DNA of 64,000 bases from Senegalia massiliensis (GCF_009911265.1 NZ_QXXA01000005.1:124001-188000), one strand, 5' to 3'; shown: positions 8,974-18,242, counted from the stretch's first letter. The notes: generated from the sequence alone by a model not told the origin. Translations and numbers: made by a program.

Positions 8974-9017
8974 TATATCACTCCTCATATTTATTTATTT
9001 ATTTAATATTAAGCTAA

Positions 9018-9046
9018 ATTATACTACATTAATTCTCATATTACAA
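9018..9046 (-). promoter_or_regulatory. Sigma-A promoter upstream of eutG
   Basis: On the minus strand TTGTAA (9046-9041) is followed by 17 bases and a perfect TATAAT (9023-9018), about 45 bases before the eutG start. No ANTAR hairpins were seen in this leader. Confidence 0.7.
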
Positions 9047-9154
9047 ACCTTTTAAATTTTTACCAATTTTAAAAATAAATATTTTTATGAGTTTTAATAA
9101 AGACATATTAAATGATATAATATATAAAACAAACATTGAAAAGAGGTGTATTAG

Positions 9155-10804
9155 ATGAATGAAACCATATATATAACAGGACATAAAAACCCAGACTCTG
9201 ACTCAATTTGTTCTGCACTTGCATATGCAGAATATAAAAATGGAAATGGAAATATAAATGCTATTCCAATAAGACTTGGAAAAATTAATAGAGAAACTAA
9301 GTTCATATTAGACTACTTTGGAGTTGAAGCACCCAAAGCTTTAGATACTATAAGACTTAGTGTAGAAGATTTAGATTTTGATAAAATTGCCCCTATTACT
9401 CCTGATATATCCTTTCGCATGGCTTTAGAATTAATGAAAAAGAATAATTTAAATAGTATACCTGTAGTAGGTGATAAAGAAGAATTATTGGGTATTGTAA
9501 CAATTTCAGATATTATACAAGCATATATTGATGTATGGGATAATACAATATTAGGTAAATCTAAAGCATCAATAGACAATATCATAGACACGCTTTCTGC
9601 TAAACCCATATATATTCCAAATAAAATAAAAGAATTTAATGGAAAACTTTTAGTTCTTGCTATGGAACCAAATACTGTATCTAATTATATAGATAAGGAT
9701 GATATTGTTATATGTGGAAATAGAAAAGATATTCAAAACAGTGCATTAGAAAAAGATATCTCACTTATGATTGTAACAGGAAATTTAGATGTTGAAGATG
9801 ATATTATAAAAAAAGCAAAATCAAAAAATATCGCTATAATATCTACACCACATGATACATTTACTACATCTAGACTAATCCCACAATCTATTCCTGTTAA
9901 CTATGTAATGACAAAGGAAAATTTAGTTTTATTTGATTTAGATGACTTAGTAGATGATGTAAAAGCAAAAATGAGCCAAACTAGATACAGATCATATCCA
10001 GTAACAGATAATACAAATCGTGTTGTAGGGCTTATCTCTAGATATCATTTAATATCAAGTAAAAAGAAAAAAATAATCTTAGTAGACCATAATGAAAGAA
10101 GTCAATCTATAGATGGATTAGAAGAGGCAGAAATATTAGAAATAATAGATCATCATAGAGTGGCAGATGTATTTACAGGTACTCCTATATACTTTAGAAA
10201 TGAACCTGTAGGTAGTACTGCAACTGTTATTGCTTCAATATTTTTTGAAAATGGAAGAAGACCTTCAAAGAAAATTGCAGGAATACTTGCTGCTGCAATT
10301 ATATCTGATACACTTTTATTTAAATCTCCTACTGCTACAAAGACAGATAAAGTCATGCTTAAAAGACTTGAAAAAATAGCTAATTTGAACGTTAAAGAAT
10401 TCGCCATGGAAATGTTTAAAGAAGGAACATCTCTAATAGGAAAAACACCTGATCAATTATTAAGTGAAGATTTTAAAGTATTTACAATTGATGAAAATAA
10501 AATAGGTATAGCTCAAGTATATACCATGGATCCAGAAAGTTTAAAAGATATGAAAGCAGATTTACTTTCTCTTATGCAAAGAAGAATTGAAACAGAAGGG
10601 TATACAACATTTATCCTTATGCTTACTGACATTTTTGAGCAAGCTTCAGAAATGATAGTTGTAGGTGATAATAAGGAACTTATAGCAAAGTCATTTGGTA
10701 AAGAAATAAAAAATAATTCATTTTATGCAAAAGATGTACTTTCAAGGAAAAAACAAGTTGTCCCACCAATTACATCTGCTATAACTGCTGTAGAAGAAAT
10801 ATAG
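9155..10804 (+). CDS. Putative manganese-dependent inorganic pyrophosphatase with CBS and DRTGG domains
   Basis: A 549-residue family II pyrophosphatase that hydrolyses pyrophosphate to phosphate in the cytoplasm. The N-terminal DHH domain begins TGHKNPDSDSICSALAYAEY, with metal ligands His and Asp. It is interrupted by a regulatory insert of two CBS domains (about 70-130 and 250-310) flanking a DRTGG domain (about 140-245). The DHH motif IIDHHRVADV follows near residue 330, and a DHHA2 domain completes the protein. In this subtype CBS domains bind adenine nucleotides and the DRTGG domain permits diadenosine polyphosphate control. AAGAGGTG precedes the ATG. The gene is monocistronic and divergent from eutG. 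Confidence 0.93.
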   Translation: MNETIYITGHKNPDSDSICSALAYAEYKNGNGNINAIPIRLGKINRETKFILDYFGVEAPKALDTIRLSVEDLDFDKIAPITPDISFRMALELMKKNNLNSIPVVGDKEELLGIVTISDIIQAYIDVWDNTILGKSKASIDNIIDTLSAKPIYIPNKIKEFNGKLLVLAMEPNTVSNYIDKDDIVICGNRKDIQNSALEKDISLMIVTGNLDVEDDIIKKAKSKNIAIISTPHDTFTTSRLIPQSIPVNYVMTKENLVLFDLDDLVDDVKAKMSQTRYRSYPVTDNTNRVVGLISRYHLISSKKKKIILVDHNERSQSIDGLEEAEILEIIDHHRVADVFTGTPIYFRNEPVGSTATVIASIFFENGRRPSKKIAGILAAAIISDTLLFKSPTATKTDKVMLKRLEKIANLNVKEFAMEMFKEGTSLIGKTPDQLLSEDFKVFTIDENKIGIAQVYTMDPESLKDMKADLLSLMQRRIETEGYTTFILMLTDIFEQASEMIVVGDNKELIAKSFGKEIKNNSFYAKDVLSRKKQVVPPITSAITAVEEI

Positions 10805-10865
10805 CTAAATCAAGATTTCTTTTAAAAAATACCAGAAAAAGTGTTATAATATTAATTATATTAGA

Positions 10866-10901
10866 AAAATCAGCTTATATTGAGTTTATAAGCTGATTTT
10901 T
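10866..10901 (+). terminator. Rho-independent terminator between the pyrophosphatase and tetR genes
   Basis: AAAATCAGCTTATA at 10866-10879 pairs with TATAAGCTGATTTT at 10887-10900, followed by T-rich sequence. It ends the pyrophosphatase transcript, but it also lies only 4 bases before the ribosome site of the next gene. A TATAAT at 10845-10850 lies upstream of it, so it may sit in the regulator's leader. Confidence 0.8.
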
Positions 10902-10918
10902 AATTAGGAGGAACTAAG

Positions 10919-11515
10919 TTGGGATTAATAAATGAACCTAAGACAAAAAGAGGGATGGAAACTTTAAATAAAATATGTAAATCTGCTGAACATCTATTTA
11001 GTGAAAAAGGTTATTTTGAAACTAGTATAGTAGATATTGCTCAAAAGTCTGAGGTAGCTCAAGGTACTATATATATATATTTTAAAGATAAGAAAAGTAT
11101 ATTTAGATATTTAGTAAAATATTTAGGGCAAGACTTAAGACAAGAAATTAAAAATGAAACTAAAGTTAAAACTTCAAGATATAATCAAGAATATGTTGGG
11201 TTAAAAACATTTTTAAATTTTGTAGGAGAACATATAGGAATATTTAAAATAATATGGCAAGCTCAATTTGTTGATATGGAACTTTTCAAGGAATATTATG
11301 AGGAATTTTCTAAAAGCTATATAAAAGGTATAGAAAGAGCTCAAGAAAATAATGAGATGAGAAAGATAGATTCAGAAGTATTATCATACTGCTTCATTGG
11401 TATTGCAAACTTTATTGCCTTAAAATATATAGTTTTTGATAATGAAAATGACTATAATGATATAGTTGAATCTGCAATGGATTTTATTAAAAATGGTGCT
11501 TTTTTTAATGAGTAA
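10919..11515 (+). CDS. TetR/AcrR family transcriptional regulator
   Basis: A 198-residue repressor-like protein. The N-terminal helix-turn-helix (about residues 13-60) reads ICKSAEHLFSEKGYFETSIV then AQGTIYIYFKDKKSIFRYLV, the hallmark TetR block; the rest is an all-helical ligand domain. The start is TTG, set by TAGGAGGAACTAAG immediately upstream. It is convergent with the acyl-CoA cluster at 11578-17218, which makes it a candidate regulator of lipid or acyl-CoA genes, but no operator link was established. Ligand unknown. Confidence 0.88.
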   Translation: MGLINEPKTKRGMETLNKICKSAEHLFSEKGYFETSIVDIAQKSEVAQGTIYIYFKDKKSIFRYLVKYLGQDLRQEIKNETKVKTSRYNQEYVGLKTFLNFVGEHIGIFKIIWQAQFVDMELFKEYYEEFSKSYIKGIERAQENNEMRKIDSEVLSYCFIGIANFIALKYIVFDNENDYNDIVESAMDFIKNGAFFNE

Positions 11516-11527
11516 TATTAAAAATAT

Positions 11528-11570
11528 AAAAAATGAACTATTAATTCTTAGAATTAATAGTTCATTTTTT
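11528..11570. terminator. Bidirectional terminator between convergent tetR and flavoprotein genes
   Basis: Perfect 20-base arms (11528-11547 and 11551-11570) containing AATGAACTATTAATTC and its complement, with a three-base loop and A/T tracts on both sides. It serves both converging transcripts. Confidence 0.9.
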
Positions 11571-11577
11571 ATATCAA

Positions 11578-12183
11578 TTATTTTTTAAGTAAATACTCTA
11601 TATTACCAGCTAAGTGCTCCATTATGCCTATTCCTTCTGTATCTTGCTCTGCATTTATTTGTCCACCTGCACCTGCTACTCCTATATTCCAGTAATTTGA
11701 GCCTACAACTGTACAATCATTAACTGTTGCCCATAACACTAATTGTGAGAATGCAAAGGTTTGACCAGTTCTTCTAGCTACTGTTATAGGAGCAACTAAT
11801 TTTCTAGAAAATGCTGTACCTTTCCAATTATAAGAAGATGATTCATCTACCATTTCATTAGCAATCCATCGTCCTGTAAACCCTGCTCTATCAAGTAAAC
11901 TTTTTAACTTTGGTGTAATTGAAGCATGATAGACTGGAGAAGATAATATTATAACATCTGCTTTTAACATTTTATTAAAAATCTCCTGAAAATCATCTTT
12001 AATACTACAGGATTGATTCTCAATACAATAGTAACAACCTGTACATTCTGAAATATCTTTTCCAATAAGTGAAATAAATTCAGTTTCAATATCTGACTTT
12101 TTTAATTTAGATAATACTACTTTAGTAAAGAACTCAGTATTTCCATCTTTTCTTGGACTACCACATATTGCTAATACTTTCAT
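11578..12183 (-). CDS. Iron-sulfur flavoprotein / NADPH-dependent FMN reductase family
   Basis: A 201-residue flavodoxin-like protein beginning MKVLAICGSPRKDGNTEFFT, the FMN phosphate-binding loop. Cysteines 47, 50, 53 and 59 form a C-X2-C-X2-C-X5-C cluster motif like that of archaeal and clostridial iron-sulfur flavoproteins, which bind FMN and a 4Fe-4S cluster and pass electrons from ferredoxin. It is the last gene of the six-gene acyl-CoA cluster and might serve it as a redox partner, but that is inference from position. Substrate unknown. Confidence 0.85.
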   Translation of the reverse strand: MKVLAICGSPRKDGNTEFFTKVVLSKLKKSDIETEFISLIGKDISECTGCYYCIENQSCSIKDDFQEIFNKMLKADVIILSSPVYHASITPKLKSLLDRAGFTGRWIANEMVDESSSYNWKGTAFSRKLVAPITVARRTGQTFAFSQLVLWATVNDCTVVGSNYWNIGVAGAGGQINAEQDTEGIGIMEHLAGNIEYLLKK

Positions 12184-12211
12184 AAAGATACCCCCTATTT
12201 ATTATTTTATA

Positions 12212-13216
12212 TTAAGCTTTGCCCCACTTAACAGCTGTTGCTGCCCATGTATAACCTGTTCCAGCACCTAATAAAACAGCTAAGTCTCCATCTTTCAACC
12301 TATTTAGCTTTTGTCCTTCAAATAATGATATAAATGCATCTGATGATTGGCAATGACCATATTCTTCTAAAACAAATGAGTTTTCTTCAGATAATCCAAA
12401 ACCTTCTAATATACCTTCTAATAAAGATCTTTTCATAAATATTGGAGCTAAATAGTTTATATCATTAATTTCATATCCGCTTTTTTCTATTGATCTCTTA
12501 ATTACTTTATTAAAATTATCAAAACTAATTGGGTCTAGTCTTGATTTCATATCGTTTATATCCTTTACATCTAAAAATCTATTCTTAAATTTAACATCTT
12601 TTGAATTATTAAAATTTTTACATCCAACACCATATACTGCAACATCTTCTGCAAATGAACCATCTGTAATCATAGCAGTTTCTAATATTATATTCTCATT
12701 TAATCCCCTTTGTAATAGTATAGCAGAAGCTCCATCACCAAAGTTAAACATAAATCTTGAATTATGATTAGTATAATCTATTATTTGAGTCTCTTTTGAA
12801 GAGGATACTAATAATACATTATTTAAATTTTTATCATTTAACATCATACTTTTAAGAACTTTTAGAGAATATACTCCTGCAGAGCAAAGAGAATGAATTT
12901 CAAAAGCATTGGCATTTACTGCTCCTATTTTATTTTGTATATCTGCTGCACAATTATATAGATAGTAATCTTTATATTCACTACCACAATATACTACTAA
13001 ATCTAATTTCTCAGGATCAAATCCATTTAGTGCTTTCTTTGCAGCTCTTGCACCCATTTCTGAAACAGTTTCTTCTTCAGATGCTTGATGTACTTTTTTA
13101 ATACCGAATTTTTCTCTTATCACATATTCTGGTATTTCTGATAATTCTGATATTTTTTTGCTGTCTTTAATTTTTTTAGGTATATATATACCAATATTCT
13201 TTATTCCTATATTCAT
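12212..13216 (-). CDS. 3-oxoacyl-ACP synthase III (KAS III)-like thiolase-fold protein, atypical active site
   Basis: A 334-residue protein with the two-lobed FabH fold: the nucleophile region IHSLCSAGVYSLKVL (Cys111) and the C-terminal ending LGAGTGYTWAATAVKW. The catalytic His of the usual PHQAN motif is absent (LAPIFMKRS around 256-264), and the usual GNTSAAS reads GHCQSSD, placing His288 where Asn normally sits. Normal Claisen condensation as in FabH is therefore doubtful; acyl transfer or an HMG-CoA-synthase-like reaction is possible. It is 10 bases downstream of the acyl-CoA ligase, within an operon that also encodes a MaoC hydratase and a Na+ symporter. It is not next to fatty-acid synthesis genes. 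Confidence 0.82.
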   Translation of the reverse strand: MNIGIKNIGIYIPKKIKDSKKISELSEIPEYVIREKFGIKKVHQASEEETVSEMGARAAKKALNGFDPEKLDLVVYCGSEYKDYYLYNCAADIQNKIGAVNANAFEIHSLCSAGVYSLKVLKSMMLNDKNLNNVLLVSSSKETQIIDYTNHNSRFMFNFGDGASAILLQRGLNENIILETAMITDGSFAEDVAVYGVGCKNFNNSKDVKFKNRFLDVKDINDMKSRLDPISFDNFNKVIKRSIEKSGYEINDINYLAPIFMKRSLLEGILEGFGLSEENSFVLEEYGHCQSSDAFISLFEGQKLNRLKDGDLAVLLGAGTGYTWAATAVKWGKA

Positions 13217-13226
13217 TTATATCCTC

Positions 13227-14795
13227 CTAATTATCATCACTTGTGCCATATAGTTCCATAATTTTCCCAACTACAATCTTGCCTACATTATTTTTAGGTA
13301 TATCTTCTACAAATGTAATGTATTTTGGAACTTTATAATTAGCTAAATTCTGTTTTAGTTTTTCTTGAATTTCTTCTTTCGAGATTTGCATATTAGCTTT
13401 AAGTGAAACAACTGCTTTTCCTACTTCTCCCCAAACTTCATCAAATACTCCAAATACACATACTTCATTTATTTCTGGAATTTTATATATATATTTTTCT
13501 ATTTCAGGAGGAAATACATTTTCTCCACCACTTATAAACATATTTTTCTTTCTTCCAACTATATAGTAATATCCATCTTCATCAACCTTAGCCATATCTC
13601 CTGTATGAACCCATCCATCTATCAATGTTTTATTAGTTTCTTCTTCGTTATTCCAGTATCCTGAAAAGATTTGTGGTCCACTCCAAAGTAATTCTCCAAC
13701 TTCATTAACTCCTACTTCATTATTGTTTTCATCTACTACTTTAGTCATTGTTAAATACATAGGTTTACCAACTGAAGCAAATTTTTCTTTTATTTCTTCA
13801 TCAGTCATAAACTGTACTGCTCCAGATAAATTGTTAGGTCCAGCTTCTGTCATACCATAACCTAATACAAATTTTAATCCTTTATCCCAGAACTGCTCCA
13901 TTATATTAATAGGCGTAGGAGCTGCTCCTGCCATAATCCACTTCAAAGATGATAAATCAGCTGTTTTAAATTCTGGTAATTCTGCCATCATTCTAAATAT
14001 AGTAGCTGCACCAAAAAGTACAGTTGTTTTTTCAGTCTCGATTATATCTAGGGTTTGTCTAGGATCGAATTGCTTATTAATTATTATTTTACCGCCTGCA
14101 TGTAACAAGGGTAGAGTTAATAAATTCCAACCTCCAGTATGAAATAATGGTAATATAATATGTGCACTATCTTCATAATTAAGACCCCATGTGCAAATTT
14201 CATTCATTGAATTAAACAACTCAGCTCTATGGGAAATCATTCCACCTTTAGGTAACCCAGTAGTACCCCCTGTATGTATTATTAAATGAATATCTTCAAA
14301 ATCTAAATCTTTACAATTTATAGGATTGTTATTATATTTCATTATCTCTTCATAATTTAAGTTATCTATATAAATATCTTCATCTAGATTTTGTAGTATA
14401 ATATAGTTCTCAACATCTAATTTATCTTTTATCTTTGTAATAGATTCATTATATATATCTTCGTAAACAACTACTTTTGGCGTCTCACTATTTATAAGTT
14501 TTTCAAGTTCTTCTGAAGATAGTCTAGCATTATACGGAATCATAATAGCGCCTATTTTTCCTGTAGCATAATATCCATCAATTAGCTCAATTCTATTTCT
14601 AGAAATAAATGCTACTCTATCACCTTTTTCTACTCCAAGTTCATATTTAAGATAATTGGCTAACCTGTTAGCTCTATCATTTAAATCGTTATAAGTATAG
14701 TTAGTATCATTATCTGCATCATATACAGCTATTCCATGTCCATTGATTTTACTTCTAGATAATAAATAATCTCCTATCCAACCATTATTATACAA
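13227..14795 (-). CDS. Class I adenylate-forming acyl-CoA synthetase
   Basis: A ~522-residue AMP-dependent CoA ligase. It shows the P-loop LIIHTGGTTGLPKGG, the A5 block GYGMTEAGP, the A7 block WVHTGDMAKVDEDGYYYIVG with the following RKKNMFISGGENVFP, and the C-terminal Lys motif PKNNVGKIV. It activates a carboxylic acid as acyl-AMP and then acyl-CoA; chain specificity cannot be read. The TTG at 14795 is preferred because TTAAGGAG lies eight bases before it, although the frame extends to a GTG at 14804. It is between the MaoC and KAS-III-like genes. Confidence 0.92.
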   Translation of the reverse strand: MYNNGWIGDYLLSRSKINGHGIAVYDADNDTNYTYNDLNDRANRLANYLKYELGVEKGDRVAFISRNRIELIDGYYATGKIGAIMIPYNARLSSEELEKLINSETPKVVVYEDIYNESITKIKDKLDVENYIILQNLDEDIYIDNLNYEEIMKYNNNPINCKDLDFEDIHLIIHTGGTTGLPKGGMISHRAELFNSMNEICTWGLNYEDSAHIILPLFHTGGWNLLTLPLLHAGGKIIINKQFDPRQTLDIIETEKTTVLFGAATIFRMMAELPEFKTADLSSLKWIMAGAAPTPINIMEQFWDKGLKFVLGYGMTEAGPNNLSGAVQFMTDEEIKEKFASVGKPMYLTMTKVVDENNNEVGVNEVGELLWSGPQIFSGYWNNEEETNKTLIDGWVHTGDMAKVDEDGYYYIVGRKKNMFISGGENVFPPEIEKYIYKIPEINEVCVFGVFDEVWGEVGKAVVSLKANMQISKEEIQEKLKQNLANYKVPKYITFVEDIPKNNVGKIVVGKIMELYGTSDDN

Positions 14796-14826
14796 AGTAA
14801 CCACTCCTTAAAATAGTATAGTATTT

Positions 14827-15243
14827 TTATTTACTAACCTTTACTATTGCCTCTCCATCTAACACTAAATTTTCATCTTCATCCTTTATTACAGTCAACA
14901 TTCTTAATTTTCTTCTAGGTAATTTTTCTAAGACCTTAACTTCTATAGTTATATTAGAGTTTAAATATACAGGAGTTTTGAAATTCAATGTTTGATTAAG
15001 ATATATAGTACCAAATCCTGGTAATTCTTTCCCTGTTACTTCAGAAATATAAGAAGCGATATGCATTCCATGACAGACTCTTTTACCAAATATAGATTTT
15101 CTTGCTACTTCTTCATCAACGTGAAAAGAATCTTTATCATTAAGAATTTCAGCAAAAGATTCAACATCTTTTACTGAAATTCTCTTATTCATAATTGCAC
15201 TATCACCAACTCTTATGTCATCATAAGAAATTTGCTTTATCAA
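14827..15243 (-). CDS. MaoC-like (R)-specific enoyl-CoA hydratase family protein
   Basis: A 138-residue hot-dog fold protein with the hydratase signature: Asp in NDKDSFHVDEEVA and His in the GKRVCHGMHIAS block, corresponding to the catalytic Asp-His pair of PhaJ/MaoC enzymes. It would add water reversibly to a 2-enoyl-CoA. The start is TTG, preceded by AAAGGATGAG. It lies 17 bases after the symporter gene and before the acyl-CoA ligase, so it likely acts on the same acyl-CoA. Confidence 0.9.
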   Translation of the reverse strand: MIKQISYDDIRVGDSAIMNKRISVKDVESFAEILNDKDSFHVDEEVARKSIFGKRVCHGMHIASYISEVTGKELPGFGTIYLNQTLNFKTPVYLNSNITIEVKVLEKLPRRKLRMLTVIKDEDENLVLDGEAIVKVSK

Positions 15244-15260
15244 CAGTATCTCATCCTTTA

Positions 15261-16757
15261 TTAAAGCTCTATTACAGCTTCTACCTTTTTATCAAGAACT
15301 TCATCTTTTGCTAATAATGATACTACAACAGTAGTAATTATTGAAATTGTTATTACATTAAAGTACCATGGAAGAGCACCAGGCCAAGGTATTAAATTTA
15401 AAAATGAAACTATATTTAATATTAATGCCATAACTGAACCAGCCATAACTCCTTTTACACTAGCTCTTTTCCAAAGTAACCCAAGTATAAATACAGGGAA
15501 TGTTGCTGACATGAGTGTTCCCCACCCAAATGTTCCTAATATAGCAACCATTTCACCTTGCGTTATAGAAAAGAATATTGAAGCTATTCCTATTACTGCC
15601 ATTGCTCCTTTTGCATATTTCATTTGTTTTTCTTCACTTAACTTTATTCCAAATGCATCTGGTAAATCTCTAATTATTATATTAGAACTTATTGATAGGA
15701 ATAAACTAGCAGATGACATTGCTGCAGCTAATACTGCTGCATATACAAAAAGTTGTACAATTAATCCTGAATAATCTGCAAATTCATATATTGCTCTATC
15801 TGGATTATCTAAAGGAGCAATTTTACCCGTACCTACTAAATATAATGCCCCGCTTGCTACTACTAATGTTAATAATCCAACTATTGTATGAGCTATAGCA
15901 GAATACAATCCCAATCTAGGCATATCTTTAGGATCTTTTAATGCATACATTCTAGTTAAAACTTGAGGTTGCCCTACAGTTCCTAAAATAGGAATAAGCA
16001 TATATGCCATCGCTGCAACTTTAGGAAGGGTGCCCCAAGCATCTAAAATACCTGGAGAAAATTCCTTTGTAATATTGTTAGCAGTTACAGTTCCCGCTTC
16101 AGAAGTTACTTTTAAAACTTCTCCAAATCCTCCAGTCATTCTAAAGAAAGCTACTACTAATACTAATCCTGCAAGTACCATTACAAACCCTTGAAAAGCT
16201 TGAGTTAGTAATCCTCCAACTTCTCCACTAACAGACATATATATAGTTAATACTCCAAATATAACAAGTCCAGATACAAGTGGACTCCAGCCAACTAAAT
16301 GACTAAAAAGTTCAGAACCTGCTTTTATTTGAGCAGATAAATAAGCTATACATCCAAGTAATAATGTTATTGACATACTTCCCTTTATAATCTTATTATT
16401 ATTAAATCTTAAGTCAGAAACATCACCTAAACTAGCTACTTCACTAATTTCTGCCATGGCCCTAACCTTTTTACCTATAATTATGTATGCCATTGCAAAT
16501 GCTGCTGAAGATAACATCCAAAAAGTCATTGCATTTCCTGTAGCATAGAGTATTCCAGGAATACCAACAAGAGCAAATGCACTAGCTACTGCAGCAGTAC
16601 TAGATAACCCAACTACTAATGGTCCAAACATTCCTGTACTACCAAAATATGCTTTAGCAGTATTTGCTTTTCTTTTAGCCCACCATCCAATTGCAAATGA
16701 AATCAAAATCATACCAACTGAAAATGCTATAATTAAAGCTCTAGCTGTATTACTCAT
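15261..16757 (-). CDS. Sodium:solute symporter (SSS family)
   Basis: A 498-residue membrane protein with about 13 hydrophobic helices and the SSS family signature around GTVGQPQVLTRMYALKDPKDMP. Such proteins couple Na+ entry to uptake of a solute, here perhaps a short carboxylate given the CoA ligase, hydratase and KAS-III-like genes that follow. Its ATG shares a base with the stop of the small membrane gene upstream (TAATG), so the two are translationally coupled. The substrate is not predictable from sequence. Confidence 0.92.
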   Translation of the reverse strand: MSNTARALIIAFSVGMILISFAIGWWAKRKANTAKAYFGSTGMFGPLVVGLSSTAAVASAFALVGIPGILYATGNAMTFWMLSSAAFAMAYIIIGKKVRAMAEISEVASLGDVSDLRFNNNKIIKGSMSITLLLGCIAYLSAQIKAGSELFSHLVGWSPLVSGLVIFGVLTIYMSVSGEVGGLLTQAFQGFVMVLAGLVLVVAFFRMTGGFGEVLKVTSEAGTVTANNITKEFSPGILDAWGTLPKVAAMAYMLIPILGTVGQPQVLTRMYALKDPKDMPRLGLYSAIAHTIVGLLTLVVASGALYLVGTGKIAPLDNPDRAIYEFADYSGLIVQLFVYAAVLAAAMSSASLFLSISSNIIIRDLPDAFGIKLSEEKQMKYAKGAMAVIGIASIFFSITQGEMVAILGTFGWGTLMSATFPVFILGLLWKRASVKGVMAGSVMALILNIVSFLNLIPWPGALPWYFNVITISIITTVVVSLLAKDEVLDKKVEAVIEL

Positions 16758-17218
16758 TATATTGCCCCCTTCTTTTCTTGTTCTTCGATAACTCTAATCT
16801 TTTCTTTAAAATCATTCCAATCTTTATCTGACATCCATTCATCTTTAAAAAACATAAATCCAAGTGTTAATGTAAGCATTCCACCAATCCAATATAAAAA
16901 AACTACTGGTGCAAAAGAAGGATGAAATCCTAATATCGTAAAAGAAGGCATTGCTCCTGCAAATTTAATTCCATAATAGTTTGCAAGAAAGAAACCTATA
17001 ATCCATGTAATTGACCATGCTGCAAGTGGATAAAATAAAAATTTCTTAGAAACTACTCCTTTATTGGCAACCCCTAAAACCATGTATAAAAGCATCAATA
17101 TTACCCCTAAATAAAGCCCTAACATATGATTGCCTGACCAGCCTAAAACATTTATCACTGTCCATAATATAGTAGTTAAAATTATTATGATAGTGATACC
17201 TTTTTCAGATAACTTCAT
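16757..17218 (-). CDS. Small membrane protein, probable partner of the sodium:solute symporter
   Basis: A 153-residue protein with about four hydrophobic segments (roughly residues 8-28, 32-50, 60-80 and 103-125) and a charged C-terminal tail, KEKIRVIEEQEKKG. I do not recognise a named family with confidence. Small integral proteins encoded directly before SSS transporters (YhdT/PanF-like, YjcH/ActP-like arrangements) are common, and the one-base overlap with the symporter supports a joint function. First gene of the operon. Confidence 0.75.
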   Translation of the reverse strand: MKLSEKGITIIIILTTILWTVINVLGWSGNHMLGLYLGVILMLLYMVLGVANKGVVSKKFLFYPLAAWSITWIIGFFLANYYGIKFAGAMPSFTILGFHPSFAPVVFLYWIGGMLTLTLGFMFFKDEWMSDKDWNDFKEKIRVIEEQEKKGAI

Positions 17219-17281
17219 TAAATCACCCCTATTTATTATTATTTACATGAATTATGAATCACTTCTCATGTTTATGATTTA

Positions 17282-17310
17282 ATTATAATCTATAAAATGT
17301 TAAATGTCAA
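17282..17310 (-). promoter_or_regulatory. Consensus sigma-A promoter of the acyl-CoA/symporter operon
   Basis: On the minus strand TTGACA (17310-17305), a 17-base spacer and TATAAT (17287-17282): both boxes match consensus exactly. The start site would be near 17275, giving a ~55-base leader that contains an imperfect inverted repeat with ends CATGA and TCATG around 17248-17272. Such a strong promoter suggests control by a repressor. Confidence 0.85.
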
Positions 17311-17444
17311 ACGTTTTCAGACTTTTTTAAATTTTATTTTTTTTTGAATTTTTCTAACATAATTTGATTATAATTTGTGAAAATACTTATTTTAAAATAT
17401 AATTATTGTAAGGTATAATTAATATAAAATATTGAGGTGAAAAT

Positions 17445-18227
17445 ATGTATAGAGCAATAGATTATAGAATATCTACTAGAAAATATAAAGATCAAAAAGT
17501 TTCAAATGAACATTTTAAAAATATACAAGATATTATAAAGGATATAAAACCACTCAATAAAGATATTCTAATGGATACCATAGTTTTAAGAGATGGAGAA
17601 AAGATAATAAATACATTTAAAGGATTTACATCAAAATATGCTAAAGTAACTGCTCCCCACTATATAGCATTTACTTCAAAGATAAAGGATAACTATTTAG
17701 AAAATATAGGATATATTGGTGAACAAATAGTACTAAATCTAACTAAATTAGGTATAGGAACTTGCTGGGTAGGTAGCCCAATAGATGAAAAAACCTTCAG
17801 ACAAATTACAGATGTAAAAAAGGATCAAAAATATATTATACTCATAGCTTTTGGTTATCCAGAGAGAAAATTAGAAAAGAAAGAAAATAGGAAAAGAAAA
17901 GAAAATAAAAATATTTTATCTGGAAATATAAAAAACGAACTTATTCCAATAATAGATTCTCTTAGAAAAGCACCTTCTGCAATAAATTCACAACCTTGGA
18001 GAGTTCATTGTAGTGAAAATACTTTAAACGTATATATAGAATGGAAAAATATACTTACAAAAAAACTTCTAGAAAAAAATAATCATATTGATATAGGAAT
18101 AGGACTAAGTCATATTATAATAGCAGCTAGACAATTAGGTTATGATGTGGAATTTATTAATAAGGATATTCAAAGTAGTAAAAACAAAAAATATATAATT
18201 ACTATAAAAATAAAAAATGTGGATTAA
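17445..18227 (+). CDS. Nitroreductase family protein (TM1586-type, tandem half-domains)
   Basis: A 260-residue putative FMN-dependent nitroreductase. The N-terminal part MYRAIDYRISTRKYKDQKVS has the Arg-rich FMN phosphate site, a middle GEQIVLNLTKLGIGTCWVGS is the typical second FMN-binding region, and the C-terminal half restarts with SLRKAPSAINSQPWRVHCSE, which is the arrangement of TM1586-like nitroreductases. The ATG follows TTGAGGTGAAAAT. Single gene, divergent from the symporter operon. Substrate unknown. Confidence 0.85.
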   Translation: MYRAIDYRISTRKYKDQKVSNEHFKNIQDIIKDIKPLNKDILMDTIVLRDGEKIINTFKGFTSKYAKVTAPHYIAFTSKIKDNYLENIGYIGEQIVLNLTKLGIGTCWVGSPIDEKTFRQITDVKKDQKYIILIAFGYPERKLEKKENRKRKENKNILSGNIKNELIPIIDSLRKAPSAINSQPWRVHCSENTLNVYIEWKNILTKKLLEKNNHIDIGIGLSHIIIAARQLGYDVEFINKDIQSSKNKKYIITIKIKNVD

Positions 18228-18242
18228 AATATCCACATTTTT
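18213..18242. terminator. Bidirectional terminator between nitroreductase and ydbC-like gene
   Basis: AAAAATGTGGAT at 18213-18224 pairs with ATCCACATTTTT at 18231-18242. It overlaps the stop codons of both convergent genes. Confidence 0.85.

Noticed and set aside
7840..9017. ANTAR hairpins before eutG
   Set aside because: The eutG leader contains no paired hexaloop hairpins; control there appears to be by promoter only.
17219..17281. Riboswitch or T-box in the leader of the symporter operon
   Set aside because: Leader is only ~55 bases and has no conserved T-box or riboswitch elements.
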